From a virus, in IMG/VR virus record IMGVR_UViG_3300045286_000034, positions 1 through 22,254 of that record: a stretch of DNA of 22,254 nucleotides; one strand, given 5' to 3'. The notes beneath the pieces are model-generated. The model made no database searches and was not told the DNA's origin. It saw nothing but the letters and a program-made list of their open reading frames with translations. The position numbers were made by a program, and so were the translations under genes. Each line of letters opens with the position of its first letter. The stretch's first letter is position 1. Below are positions 7,708 to 14,337 of the stretch, piece by piece.

Positions 7708-8367
7708 TTAGGAGCCGTAGGTGACGGCCTTGCCGAGCAGCGAGAAAACCGCGGTGATCTGGTTCGCCTGCCCCTGTGCCAGCATCGGCACTTCGGACAC
7801 GGCCATGTAGCCGTACCCGTAGGTGACCGCGCCGCTCGCCAGCGCCAGCTTGAAGGCGACGGGAGTCAGCACACGCGACAGCGCCATCATCGCCTGCAGC
7901 GTCGCGTCGGACGAGTCGTAGCCGATCGTCAGCGTGATGTTGGTCGGGTTGAATCCGGTCGGCACCTGAATCGCGGTGCGGCGCGCCAGCGGAGATATCG
8001 TCGTGAAGCGAGGATCGCCACCGGATGTTGCGATGGTGAGCACCTGCGGGATCGCCACCCATGTCGAGATTTTCTTCACGGTGCTGCTTGCACCAGCGCC
8101 GGCCGGGAACGTCGCCACGTTGGTCGTGTCGAGTCCGGTCAGACTGAAGGTGTCGGCCGTCAGTTGATCGAGTTTGAACACCGAGTCGGCCGCTTCGGGC
8201 CATCCGGCCGAGTTGAAGTAGACGATGTCGTTGTCGAGCAGGCCGTGCGTGGTGCTGGTGGCAACGCCGGGGTTCGCGTTGGTGAAACCGGTAATCGTCT
8301 TCGCCGCGGCGAAGGCAGTCGAATCTGCGTAAGAGAAGGTCGCGCCTTCCGGAAAACTGTATGACAT
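7708..8367 (-). CDS. Major tail tube protein
   Basis: A 219-residue protein placed where the tail tube subunit is expected, between the tail-completion and chaperone genes. It starts MSYSFPEGATFSYADSTAFA and carries a domain with GLLDNDIVYFNSAGWPEAAD and VFKLDQLTADTFSLTGLDTT, a pattern I know from other phage tail tube proteins. It continues with LSRVLTPVAFKLALASGAVT and the ending QANQITAVFSLLGKAVTYGS, typical of the tube beta-barrel ('i..v.aTFsllg....y'). AGGAG sits 7 bases before the ATG. It is bracketed by a strong upstream hairpin and a downstream terminator, so it may be expressed separately and abundantly, as this protein is needed in many copies. Confidence 0.87.
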   Translation of the reverse strand: MSYSFPEGATFSYADSTAFAAAKTITGFTNANPGVATSTTHGLLDNDIVYFNSAGWPEAADSVFKLDQLTADTFSLTGLDTTNVATFPAGAGASSTVKKISTWVAIPQVLTIATSGGDPRFTTISPLARRTAIQVPTGFNPTNITLTIGYDSSDATLQAMMALSRVLTPVAFKLALASGAVTYGYGYMAVSEVPMLAQGQANQITAVFSLLGKAVTYGS

Positions 8368-8412
8368 TTTTCACTCCTGAGTGATTAGCCCGGTTGGGCA
8401 ACATGAAGCAAT

Positions 8413-8437
8413 CGCCCTCGCGGGCGCGCGAAGGGCG
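8413..8437 (-). other. Strong GC-rich hairpin before the tail tube gene
   Basis: On the minus strand CGCCCT-T-CGCG, loop CGCC, CGCG-AGGGCG gives ten base pairs with one bulged T. It lies in the 79-base gap between the tail completion and tail tube genes. No U-run follows (ATTGC), so it is not a canonical terminator. It could stabilise the 5' end of a processed tail-tube mRNA. Confidence 0.55.
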
Positions 8438-8446
8438 GACGAAGAT

Positions 8447-8800
8447 TCATCGTGCCGCCCAAATCGAAAAGTCCTGAATCGTTCCGCGCAGGCCGGTGTC
8501 TTCATCCAGAGTCGCGATGAACTCCGAACTGGCGCGAGCAATGAAAAGCGGTGTCTCGGTCAGAGCGCGGTGAATCGCCTGCGCCATCGTGTTCGCCTCG
8601 AGCCGCGTATCGGAGAACACATTGATCTGAATGAACGCATTGCGCGAGTTGTGCCACTCGTTCTTCAGCGGGGCGATCAGCGAGCCGCCGATCTGCTGCC
8701 ACGTTATGTACGGCCGCGGCGGATCGTTCGGCGCGATGTCCGGGTAGACGTTCGCGCAGATCGCAACCAGCACGGAACGAAGATCAGTCTCGAGACTCAT
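8447..8800 (-). CDS. Tail completion protein, DUF3168-like
   Basis: A 117-residue protein matching the small tail-completion (DUF3168) family that caps the tail before head joining. It has SLETDLRSVLVAICANVYPD at the N-terminus, PYITWQQIGG, a central AFIQINVFSDTRLEANTMAQ and a C-terminal IQDFSIWA. The order 'YP....RPYI.W', then 'i.I.vfs....a..ma..I..al' is characteristic. ATG 8800 lies one base after the preceding stop (TGAGATG) with GGGGA about 8 bases upstream. The frame is open further upstream to 8902, but that part is shadow sequence inside the gp10-like gene. The junction shares the 11-base run TGGGGACGTGA with the previous junction. Confidence 0.88.
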   Translation of the reverse strand: MSLETDLRSVLVAICANVYPDIAPNDPPRPYITWQQIGGSLIAPLKNEWHNSRNAFIQINVFSDTRLEANTMAQAIHRALTETPLFIARASSEFIATLDEDTGLRGTIQDFSIWAAR

Positions 8801-8801
8801 C

Positions 8802-9434
8802 TCACGTCCCCAAGTTGATCTCTGCGAAGAACTTGTCCTTTGCTGCGCCGAGCGCCTGGTCGAACTTCGACGCGGCGGCACGGACGAACGGGCGCGCGGC
8901 AACCTGTTTCGGCGCAGGATGACGGATGTAGAACTCGTCGCGACGACTCTTCGGTATCGATTTCATTCCACCCGCCTTCATCGCCAGCCATTCCTTGAGC
9001 TTTCCCGCCTTGATGCGCGTGTGATACTTGCCGTCGCGTCCGAAGTAAACCTCGTACGTCAGCAGGTGACCGTACTCGACCAGATGCCCATGCGGCGCCT
9101 TCGTCTTGTTCCACGAGATCCGGTAGTACGACTCGAGATCGCCGGATCTCTTGTCCATGAACGCCTGATAGACCGCCTCGCGCAGCACGCCGCGCATAAT
9201 GAAGCGCTTGCCGAGCATCCGGTCGACGTTGCTCACAACCTCGTCGTGAAGCACCTGCGCGCCCGCTTGCGCCGCCGGCCGCACGGCCTTGGCGACCTTG
9301 ACGTTGATGTCGTCGATGATCGAGGCGAACTTCGCGGTGTCGAACGTCATCTTGAAGCCGCGGTCACCCGGCGCCGCATTGGAACTTGGCGTGCGTCCGT
9401 ACCGGTTCAGGAACTCTTGTGCGTCGATCGCCAC
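8802..9434 (-). CDS. HK97 gp10-like head-tail joining / tail protein
   Basis: A 210-residue protein of the HK97 gp10-like family, which sits between the head-closure and tail-completion genes and takes part in head-tail joining. The family core starts near residue 29 (MTFDTAKFASIIDDINVKVA) with an amphipathic helix (KAVRPAAQAGAQVLHDEVV), followed by HLVEYGHLLTYEVYFGRDGK and a conserved ending PKQVAARPFVRAAASKFDQA, with the ARPF.R.A motif typical of the family. I chose GTG 9434, with GGGGA about 7 bases upstream and one base after the preceding stop. The Met at residue 29 (9350) is where many relatives start, but it lacks a ribosome binding site here. The extra N-terminal 28 residues are therefore probable but unproven. 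Confidence 0.87.
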   Translation of the reverse strand: MAIDAQEFLNRYGRTPSSNAAPGDRGFKMTFDTAKFASIIDDINVKVAKAVRPAAQAGAQVLHDEVVSNVDRMLGKRFIMRGVLREAVYQAFMDKRSGDLESYYRISWNKTKAPHGHLVEYGHLLTYEVYFGRDGKYHTRIKAGKLKEWLAMKAGGMKSIPKSRRDEFYIRHPAPKQVAARPFVRAAASKFDQALGAAKDKFFAEINLGT

Positions 9435-9435
9435 G

Positions 9436-9774
9436 TCACGTCCCCACTTTCGTTTCGCTGACGCGATCCGCCGTCAGATCCAGATACCGGCCGCGCTCCT
9501 GCTCCAAGACGCTCGTGATGTGATAGACGTAATCGTTCCAGAGGATTCGCATCCCCGAATTGACGACCAGACTCGGATGATTGCGGATGCGGAACGACGC
9601 CTTGACCAGACTCGTCTCCGCGCCCGCGCGCAGCGACTCGAGGCCGCGCAGGTGCCGCAGATCCGACATCGTCTTTTCAACCTCGGTCCACTCTTCCGAA
9701 GGTTGCCCCAGTGAATCCTGTCCGGTGACGCGACGCTGGATCGTGATCTGTGCCCAAAACTTCGCAATGATCAT
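9436..9774 (-). CDS. Head closure / head-tail adaptor protein
   Basis: A 112-residue protein of the SPP1 gp16-like head-tail joining (adaptor) family, which stops DNA leak and docks the tail. The protein has the short beta-barrel pattern of the family: QITIQRRVTGQDSLGQPSEE, WTEVEKTMSDLRHLRGLE (usually W..v.kvwA.i..lrG.E), ASFRIRNHPSL, MRILWNDYVYHITSV and RYLDLTADRV. The frame stays open upstream to 9999, but that part lies inside the connector gene and encodes Arg-rich shadow sequence. ATG 9774, in an ATGA overlap with the connector stop, is the clear start. The stop is followed by the GTG of the next gene one base later. Confidence 0.9.
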   Translation of the reverse strand: MIIAKFWAQITIQRRVTGQDSLGQPSEEWTEVEKTMSDLRHLRGLESLRAGAETSLVKASFRIRNHPSLVVNSGMRILWNDYVYHITSVLEQERGRYLDLTADRVSETKVGT

Positions 9775-10352
9775 ACTGTCAGCACCCGGAACGGCTCGAG
9801 GTACGAACTGAAGAACGCCGGCGGCAACTCGAAGGCGGTCATCGGCATCGGTGCGATGTCGACGCCTGATGTCACGTCGTACATCGCGCCCACGGCGAGC
9901 AAGATCCAGCGCTTGACCTGATACGGCATCATGTCGCCCGGATACCCGGACTCGTAATGCACGACCACCCCGTTCGTGTGTTCCCACGTATCGGGCCATG
10001 AATAGCCGGGTGCCGGGTAGATCCAGTTGCGGATGTCACTGGCGTCGTCGACGACGTAGTTCGACGGGTCTAGTGTGAGCAGCGTTCCGGCCGGGTCGCG
10101 GTACTTGAGCGTGAAGACCTGACTCACCCGTGGCCGCTCGAGCAGGATGTCGGTCGGGAACCGGTCGAGCGTCAGAACAAGCTGCTGGCGCGCGAAGCAC
10201 CGCTGCGTGATGTCTTCCGCCTGCTCGCGTGCGGTCGAGATGAGTTGCCGCACCAGGTTGTCGTGCTCGCTGAACGAGATGTGGCAATGAGTCTTCGCCT
10301 CATCGAGCGTGACCGGTTCGGTGTCTGGCATCGTGAGTCGAACAACTGGCAT
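9771..10352 (-). CDS. Head-tail connector protein (gp6-like / phiE125 gp8-like)
   Basis: A 193-residue protein of the HK97 gp6-like connector family, whose ring binds beneath the portal. The N-terminus has the family pattern: EPVTLDEAKTHCHISFSEHD (residues 12-31), then NLVRQLISTAREQAEDITQR as the second helix, then QLVLTLDRFP. The middle and C-terminus include a WPDTWEHTNGVVVHYESGYP region and PYQVKRWILLAVGAMYDVTS, typical of phiE125 gp8-type relatives. The ATG has GAGGG about 6-7 bases upstream and lies 11 bases after the upstream stop. It overlaps the next gene as ATGA. In most siphoviruses this gene follows the capsid gene almost directly; here more than 9 kb intervenes. Confidence 0.9.
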   Translation of the reverse strand: MPVVRLTMPDTEPVTLDEAKTHCHISFSEHDNLVRQLISTAREQAEDITQRCFARQQLVLTLDRFPTDILLERPRVSQVFTLKYRDPAGTLLTLDPSNYVVDDASDIRNWIYPAPGYSWPDTWEHTNGVVVHYESGYPGDMMPYQVKRWILLAVGAMYDVTSGVDIAPMPMTAFELPPAFFSSYLEPFRVLTV

Positions 10353-10363
10353 CTGTGCCCTCT

Positions 10364-12772
10364 TCAGGTCCGGTGTGTATCAGGCGTCCGCGGACGCTTC
10401 GATTCCTGCGTTTCCGGCCGCACGGTCGGTATTGTGACGGGGCGGGCCGATTCTTCAATGCGCCCGCGCCTTCCTTCCCCGGTCCGTCCCTGACCGTAGA
10501 CAATCGGGGACAGATCCGCGACCAGATCGGCGAGCGCGGCCGCGGTGTCGCTGATCTCCGCGGTCTTGACCACCGCGGCCGAGTACGCGTCTCGGGCGAC
10601 CACCGTCGACTGGTAGATCCCCTCGCCGCCGAGTTCGCCCTTGTATGTCCAGAACGCCCGCGCGGCCGACTCAAACAGGACGCCGATGATTTCGGTGGCG
10701 CCGATCGCGTAGGAAGCCGATGCGGTGGCAGCGTGATTGGCCGTGATACGTGCTGTGGCCGTCAGATCGGCCGCTGCGGCCGCGGACGCTGCGTGGGTGA
10801 CCGAGTACCTTACCGTGGCCGAGATCGCGTCGCCTGCGCCCGCCTGGTAGGCGACGAAGTCACTCCCGCCGGTTGACGTGTCGGTAACGAACCCGGCCGC
10901 GGCGGTTGCGGCATGGGTGACCTGTAGCCGCTGCTTCGTCGTGATCGAGTCGGTGGCGCTCGCCGACCCCTGATGCGCCGCCACCCCGATCGTCTTAACG
11001 GTCAGTGTGAACGTGGCCGCGGCGGTCGCCGTGTGGGCGGCGACCAGTCTCAGGGCGACCGTGGCGGTGTAGACCGCCGTTGCCGCCGACGTGTAGGTGA
11101 CCGGACTGTTCTGCTGCGCCGCAAACGAAGTCGCTGCTGCCGCCGCGCTCGCGAACGTGCCGGCCGATACCTGCTTGGCAGAAACCGTGTCTGTCGCGAT
11201 CGCCTCGGGCGTGTGGGCGTACTCGCCCGGACGCATGGCGGTGACGCCGAACGTGGCCGCGGCGGTGAAGTCGGCCGCGGCCGCAATGATCTGCGTGCCG
11301 GTGAACGATGCGGTCGCCGCCGCCAGCCCATCGTGGACGCCGATCTTGCCGGCGATCCCGGTGAGGGTCAGCAGCGCCGCCGCCGTCTCGGCGTAGGTCA
11401 CTGCCTGAACTCGAATGCCGCTTACCGCGTCCGTCGCCGCCGCCGCGCTCGCGAAGGTCGGGCTGAACTTCAGCAGTCCGGTTGCCGCCCCGGTCGCCGC
11501 TGCAGAGCTCGCGAAGGTGACGCCGATCTTTCCAGTGACCGCGTACGAGTCGGCCGCTATGGCCGCGGCCGTGTGCGTCCCGGTCTGCGGTCCGCCGGCA
11601 GCGGGAGTCGGCACGCGGAACTCGATCCAACTGATCCGGAATTCAGCGCCGCCGACGTAAGTGGAGTCGGTCGTGAATCCGGATGCGGCCGACGTGGCGA
11701 ACGTGACGAAGATATTGCCCGCGCCGGTATTGCTGTCGGTCGCCACCGCGGACGAGGCGAAGGTGACCTGGAGACTGCGCGCACCCGAGTTGCTGTCGGT
11801 CGCCACCGCGCTCGACGCGAACGTGGCGGCGGATTTCTGAACCGCGGAGACGCTGTCAGTTGCGCCCGCAGCGGAAACAAAGGCGGCTACATACTTTCCG
11901 ATCGCCGACTGACTGGTGGTCGCGATAGCGGCTGATGCGAATGCGTCCGATATGCCACGCGATGCGGCAACAGCATCGGTCGCAACGGCGACAGATGCAA
12001 AGGTGACCGATTTCGCGACGCGGCCGGAAACGGAATCGGCGGCGGTCGCCACGGAAGAAAACGTGTGCGCCGATCTCTGCACCGCCGAATCACTATCCGT
12101 CGCAGTCCCGGTCGACGTGAAGGTGTCGGAGAGAATCTGCGTGGAATCGATTTCGATCGCGGCACTCGCGAACGCAGAAGCAGAGGTGCTGCCCCATGTG
12201 ACCGTTGCGTTCGTGATGCCGGTGATCTTGTACGCGGCACGGGCACCAGTTACCGGAGTGTTGTAACCCTGGTCAGTCGCCGCCGTGTAGGTGCTCGGGC
12301 CAGTTACGCCTGATGTGTTGGTTCCGTTCGCAACCGCCGAAATGATCGTGTTCGCCGTCAGTGGCGTGTTGCTCAGTACAGGCGCAGGCGTCGTTCCAGA
12401 TCCGCCGCTTGATTGACCGCCTGAAGACCGGATAGCGCTTGAGCCGTATCGAGAACCCCCTCCGACTCGATAGACGAACAGTCCGCCGCCAGTGGAACTC
12501 GTCTGCGTCGCTGTGACCGTCATCGCCGAGGCGCTCACGGCGGTCGTGCGCGCCCACACACTCAGGGTGCCGGTTGTCGAAAACCCGGTGTAATCACCCG
12601 CGACCTTCGTCCAACTTCCAGACTGTGAGTCGGTGATGCCTGACGTTGCGACACCGGTTGATACGCAGACGGCGATAAGCAGATCGCCAGCGGCCGGAGT
12701 GAACGAACCAGTCGACTTGTTCCCGATCGCGGTGGTTAATACCGGGGTGACCGCGGTAATGGACAGTGCCAT
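10364..12772 (-). CDS. Long 20-residue-repeat virion protein, putative fibre
   Basis: An 802-residue protein. Residues 1-about 212 form a Ser/Thr/Gly-rich beta domain (AAGDLLIAVCVSTG; GSWTKVAGDYTGFSTTGTLS; AAYKITGITNATVTWGSTSA), a jelly-roll-like pattern common in phage structural proteins. Residues about 215-702 are about 25 units of a strict 20-residue repeat (consensus near VTFASAAVATDSVSGxxxxx), with an aromatic or His at 218, 238, 258 and on to 358, then 400, 420 and on to 700. Residues about 755-802 are a basic, Pro/Arg-rich disordered tail. There is no cysteine apart from Cys36, no signal peptide and no coiled coil. The start overlaps the preceding stop as TAATG. The first connector gene begins 11 bases after its stop. 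Tail fibre, head fibre and stalk protein are all possible; position favours head or head-tail junction. Function is unknown. Confidence 0.82.
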   Translation of the reverse strand: MALSITAVTPVLTTAIGNKSTGSFTPAAGDLLIAVCVSTGVATSGITDSQSGSWTKVAGDYTGFSTTGTLSVWARTTAVSASAMTVTATQTSSTGGGLFVYRVGGGSRYGSSAIRSSGGQSSGGSGTTPAPVLSNTPLTANTIISAVANGTNTSGVTGPSTYTAATDQGYNTPVTGARAAYKITGITNATVTWGSTSASAFASAAIEIDSTQILSDTFTSTGTATDSDSAVQRSAHTFSSVATAADSVSGRVAKSVTFASVAVATDAVAASRGISDAFASAAIATTSQSAIGKYVAAFVSAAGATDSVSAVQKSAATFASSAVATDSNSGARSLQVTFASSAVATDSNTGAGNIFVTFATSAASGFTTDSTYVGGAEFRISWIEFRVPTPAAGGPQTGTHTAAAIAADSYAVTGKIGVTFASSAAATGAATGLLKFSPTFASAAAATDAVSGIRVQAVTYAETAAALLTLTGIAGKIGVHDGLAAATASFTGTQIIAAAADFTAAATFGVTAMRPGEYAHTPEAIATDTVSAKQVSAGTFASAAAAATSFAAQQNSPVTYTSAATAVYTATVALRLVAAHTATAAATFTLTVKTIGVAAHQGSASATDSITTKQRLQVTHAATAAAGFVTDTSTGGSDFVAYQAGAGDAISATVRYSVTHAASAAAAADLTATARITANHAATASASYAIGATEIIGVLFESAARAFWTYKGELGGEGIYQSTVVARDAYSAAVVKTAEISDTAAALADLVADLSPIVYGQGRTGEGRRGRIEESARPVTIPTVRPETQESKRPRTPDTHRT
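10667..12130 (-). repeat. 20-residue (60-base) repeat array, about 25 units
   Basis: The array is in near-perfect 60-base register. For example, a 21-base identical run (ttgctgtcggtcgccaccgc plus g) occurs at 11730 and again at 11790. Two units are longer or divergent and resemble each other: SGFTTDSTYVGGAEF (364-378) and AGFVTDTSTGGSDF (626-639). They contain the only breaks in the aromatic/His ladder. Confidence 0.9.
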
Positions 12773-14337
12773 TACGTCACCTTGCCGCGCACATGAACAT
12801 CGGTGTAATCCGAGATCAGATCAGCCTCGGCGCCAGCCATCGTTAACCAGAAAGGCGCACCCGCAGCGATCGGTCCTGCGACCGACCATTCAGATAACTT
12901 CGTGGACGTTCCCTGCCAGATCGCGAACGTGAGCGTCTTGCCGGAAGGGATCTCGACCGGAACCTGAAAGCCGAGTTCGTGATGGTCGTTCGCGCCGGGA
13001 TCGGTGAGCGCACTGACCTTGATGTCGAACTCTGCGCCGAGCGTCACCGTCTTGATGTAATCGCCATCATCGGGCACAACTTCATCGACGACCGCGTACA
13101 GGTCCGGGCCGCTGCTCGCCGTCCATCCGGTCGTTGTGATGTCTGCGATCGGATGCGATATCTGGTAGGCGATGCCACTGACATCGAATCCGGCCGTCAC
13201 CGCCGCGACGATGCTCGCGACGTAGGCAACGATGCTCGAGACGCTTTCTCCCGCCCGCGCCTGCGCGGTCACGGTGGCGAGCAGAGCGAGAACTGCCGCT
13301 TGACTGGATGCCGCGCCTGCTGCCTCTGAGATCGCGGCTACGAGTTTCGCGGCAGCGGACGCCTGGTCTGTCGCCGCCGCCGCTGATGTGAGTGTCGCGA
13401 ACAGTTTGCCAACGGCGGTGATCTGGTCGGTCGATGCGCCTGCAGATGTCAGCGTCGCAAGCAGTTTCGCAACCGCAGTCGTCGTGGCCGTGGCCGCGGC
13501 AGAGTCGGCAATCGTGCCGGTGAGTTGCTGAACCGATGACTGCGCACTCGTCGTGAATACCGCCGCCGCATCGCTGGCGAACGTGGCGGTAAGCACCTGC
13601 GGCCCCGCGGCAGCTTCGCTCGGCACCACCCACGGGACGAAGTGCAGGCGCGGTGGAGCGCGGAAGAGTTGCCACGGGTCAGTTTGCAAAACTGAAGCAG
13701 CAAGAGCGACATTCAATTCGCCGGTTCCAAAAACAACATAACCAGTCGAACCAAGACTGTTGTATCCCGTGTAGAACGACCCCCATCCCGTGAAGGCAAC
13801 CCCATCATCATCGAATGTCCGAAGATCGGCGGTCGTCCCTGTGCCAACGGTCACAGTGCCGTCAACGGCGATGATTGGCGCAACGCCAGACTTTCGGTAT
13901 CCAATGACGGTGCTGTACGCGCCGAGCGCATTCGATGAGGTTACTGAGCCGCCACCCCATGTGCTAAGTACAAGTTTGTTTGTCGCGTAGGTTTGGCCGA
14001 GCGATACGTTGAACCATGTGTATGCGTTGCCGGTATCAGAAAGCCAATAGCCATCGCTAGCAAGCGACAAATTCGGTTTGATCCGCGCAATGAACCACCA
14101 CGGCGCTGTCGGCGGAACAACGTAGTACAGGCACTTCTGGTTTATCTTTACAACGCTGTTCAGCACATGGTAGATCGAACCACCTTCGACATTCGGCCTG
14201 AACTCATAGCCGCTGCTTCCACTGGCGACGTACCCGTCAATCTGACTGCTAGGAGTGCTGGCCGAACAAAAATCCAATGACCGTAAGACACGACCACCGC
14301 AGAACTCTTTACGCGGGACGAATGGGCGTTGTTTCAT
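12772..14337 (-). CDS. LamG + 20-residue-repeat virion protein
   Basis: A 521-residue three-part protein. Residues about 1-225 form a LamG-like domain (WWFIARIKPNLSLASDGYWL; GYVVFGTGELNVALAASVLQ) ending in DPWQLF at 220-225. Residues about 248-405 hold roughly eight Ala/Ser/Thr-rich repeats; from residue 276 the phase is exactly 20 (GTIAD 274, ATLTS 294 and 314, AAISE 334, ATVTA 354, ASIVA 374). Residues about 405-521 form a beta-type C-terminal domain ending ADLISDYTDVHVRGKV, a pattern I remember at the C-terminus of other phage structural proteins (D.I.DY.DL.VR). Junctions with both neighbours overlap (ATGA, TAATG). Base composition changes abruptly at the LamG/repeat boundary: 43 of 60 G+C in the block at 13621, 25 of 60 in the next. 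The LamG part therefore looks like a foreign head joined to a resident stalk. Confidence 0.82.
   Translation of the reverse strand: MKQRPFVPRKEFCGGRVLRSLDFCSASTPSSQIDGYVASGSSGYEFRPNVEGGSIYHVLNSVVKINQKCLYYVVPPTAPWWFIARIKPNLSLASDGYWLSDTGNAYTWFNVSLGQTYATNKLVLSTWGGGSVTSSNALGAYSTVIGYRKSGVAPIIAVDGTVTVGTGTTADLRTFDDDGVAFTGWGSFYTGYNSLGSTGYVVFGTGELNVALAASVLQTDPWQLFRAPPRLHFVPWVVPSEAAAGPQVLTATFASDAAAVFTTSAQSSVQQLTGTIADSAAATATTTAVAKLLATLTSAGASTDQITAVGKLFATLTSAAAATDQASAAAKLVAAISEAAGAASSQAAVLALLATVTAQARAGESVSSIVAYVASIVAAVTAGFDVSGIAYQISHPIADITTTGWTASSGPDLYAVVDEVVPDDGDYIKTVTLGAEFDIKVSALTDPGANDHHELGFQVPVEIPSGKTLTFAIWQGTSTKLSEWSVAGPIAAGAPFWLTMAGAEADLISDYTDVHVRGKVT
13123..13596 (-). repeat. 20-residue (60-base) repeat array, about 8 units
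   Basis: This array encodes the stalk of the 521-residue protein. Five-residue cores of the type A-[TA]-hydrophobic-[TSV]-[SAE] recur every 20 residues, and several units share Lys-Leu just before the core (KLLATLTS, KLFATLTS, KLVAAISE). The units are related in period and composition to the array in the next gene, but the aromatic/His core residue is mostly replaced by Leu, Ile or Val. Confidence 0.75.

Noticed and set aside
8368-8400. Possible promoter before the tail tube gene
   Set aside because: The best -35/-10 candidates match the consensus poorly (3 of 6 and 2 of 6), so I do not claim one.
9775-9999. Upstream extension of the head-closure frame
   Set aside because: It lies inside the connector gene and is Arg-rich. 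The ATGA overlap at 9774 is the natural start.
10973-11935. Plus-strand Arg/Gly-rich frames opposite the 20-residue repeat array
   Set aside because: The repeat forces periodic sequence in all frames. The Arg/Gly-rich translations are by-products; the aromatic/His ladder exists only in the minus-strand frame.
10667-12130. 60-base periodicity considered as a CRISPR-like or satellite array
   Set aside because: There is no conserved direct repeat with unique spacers. The register lies in codons of an intact 802-residue protein and units are diverged at DNA level.
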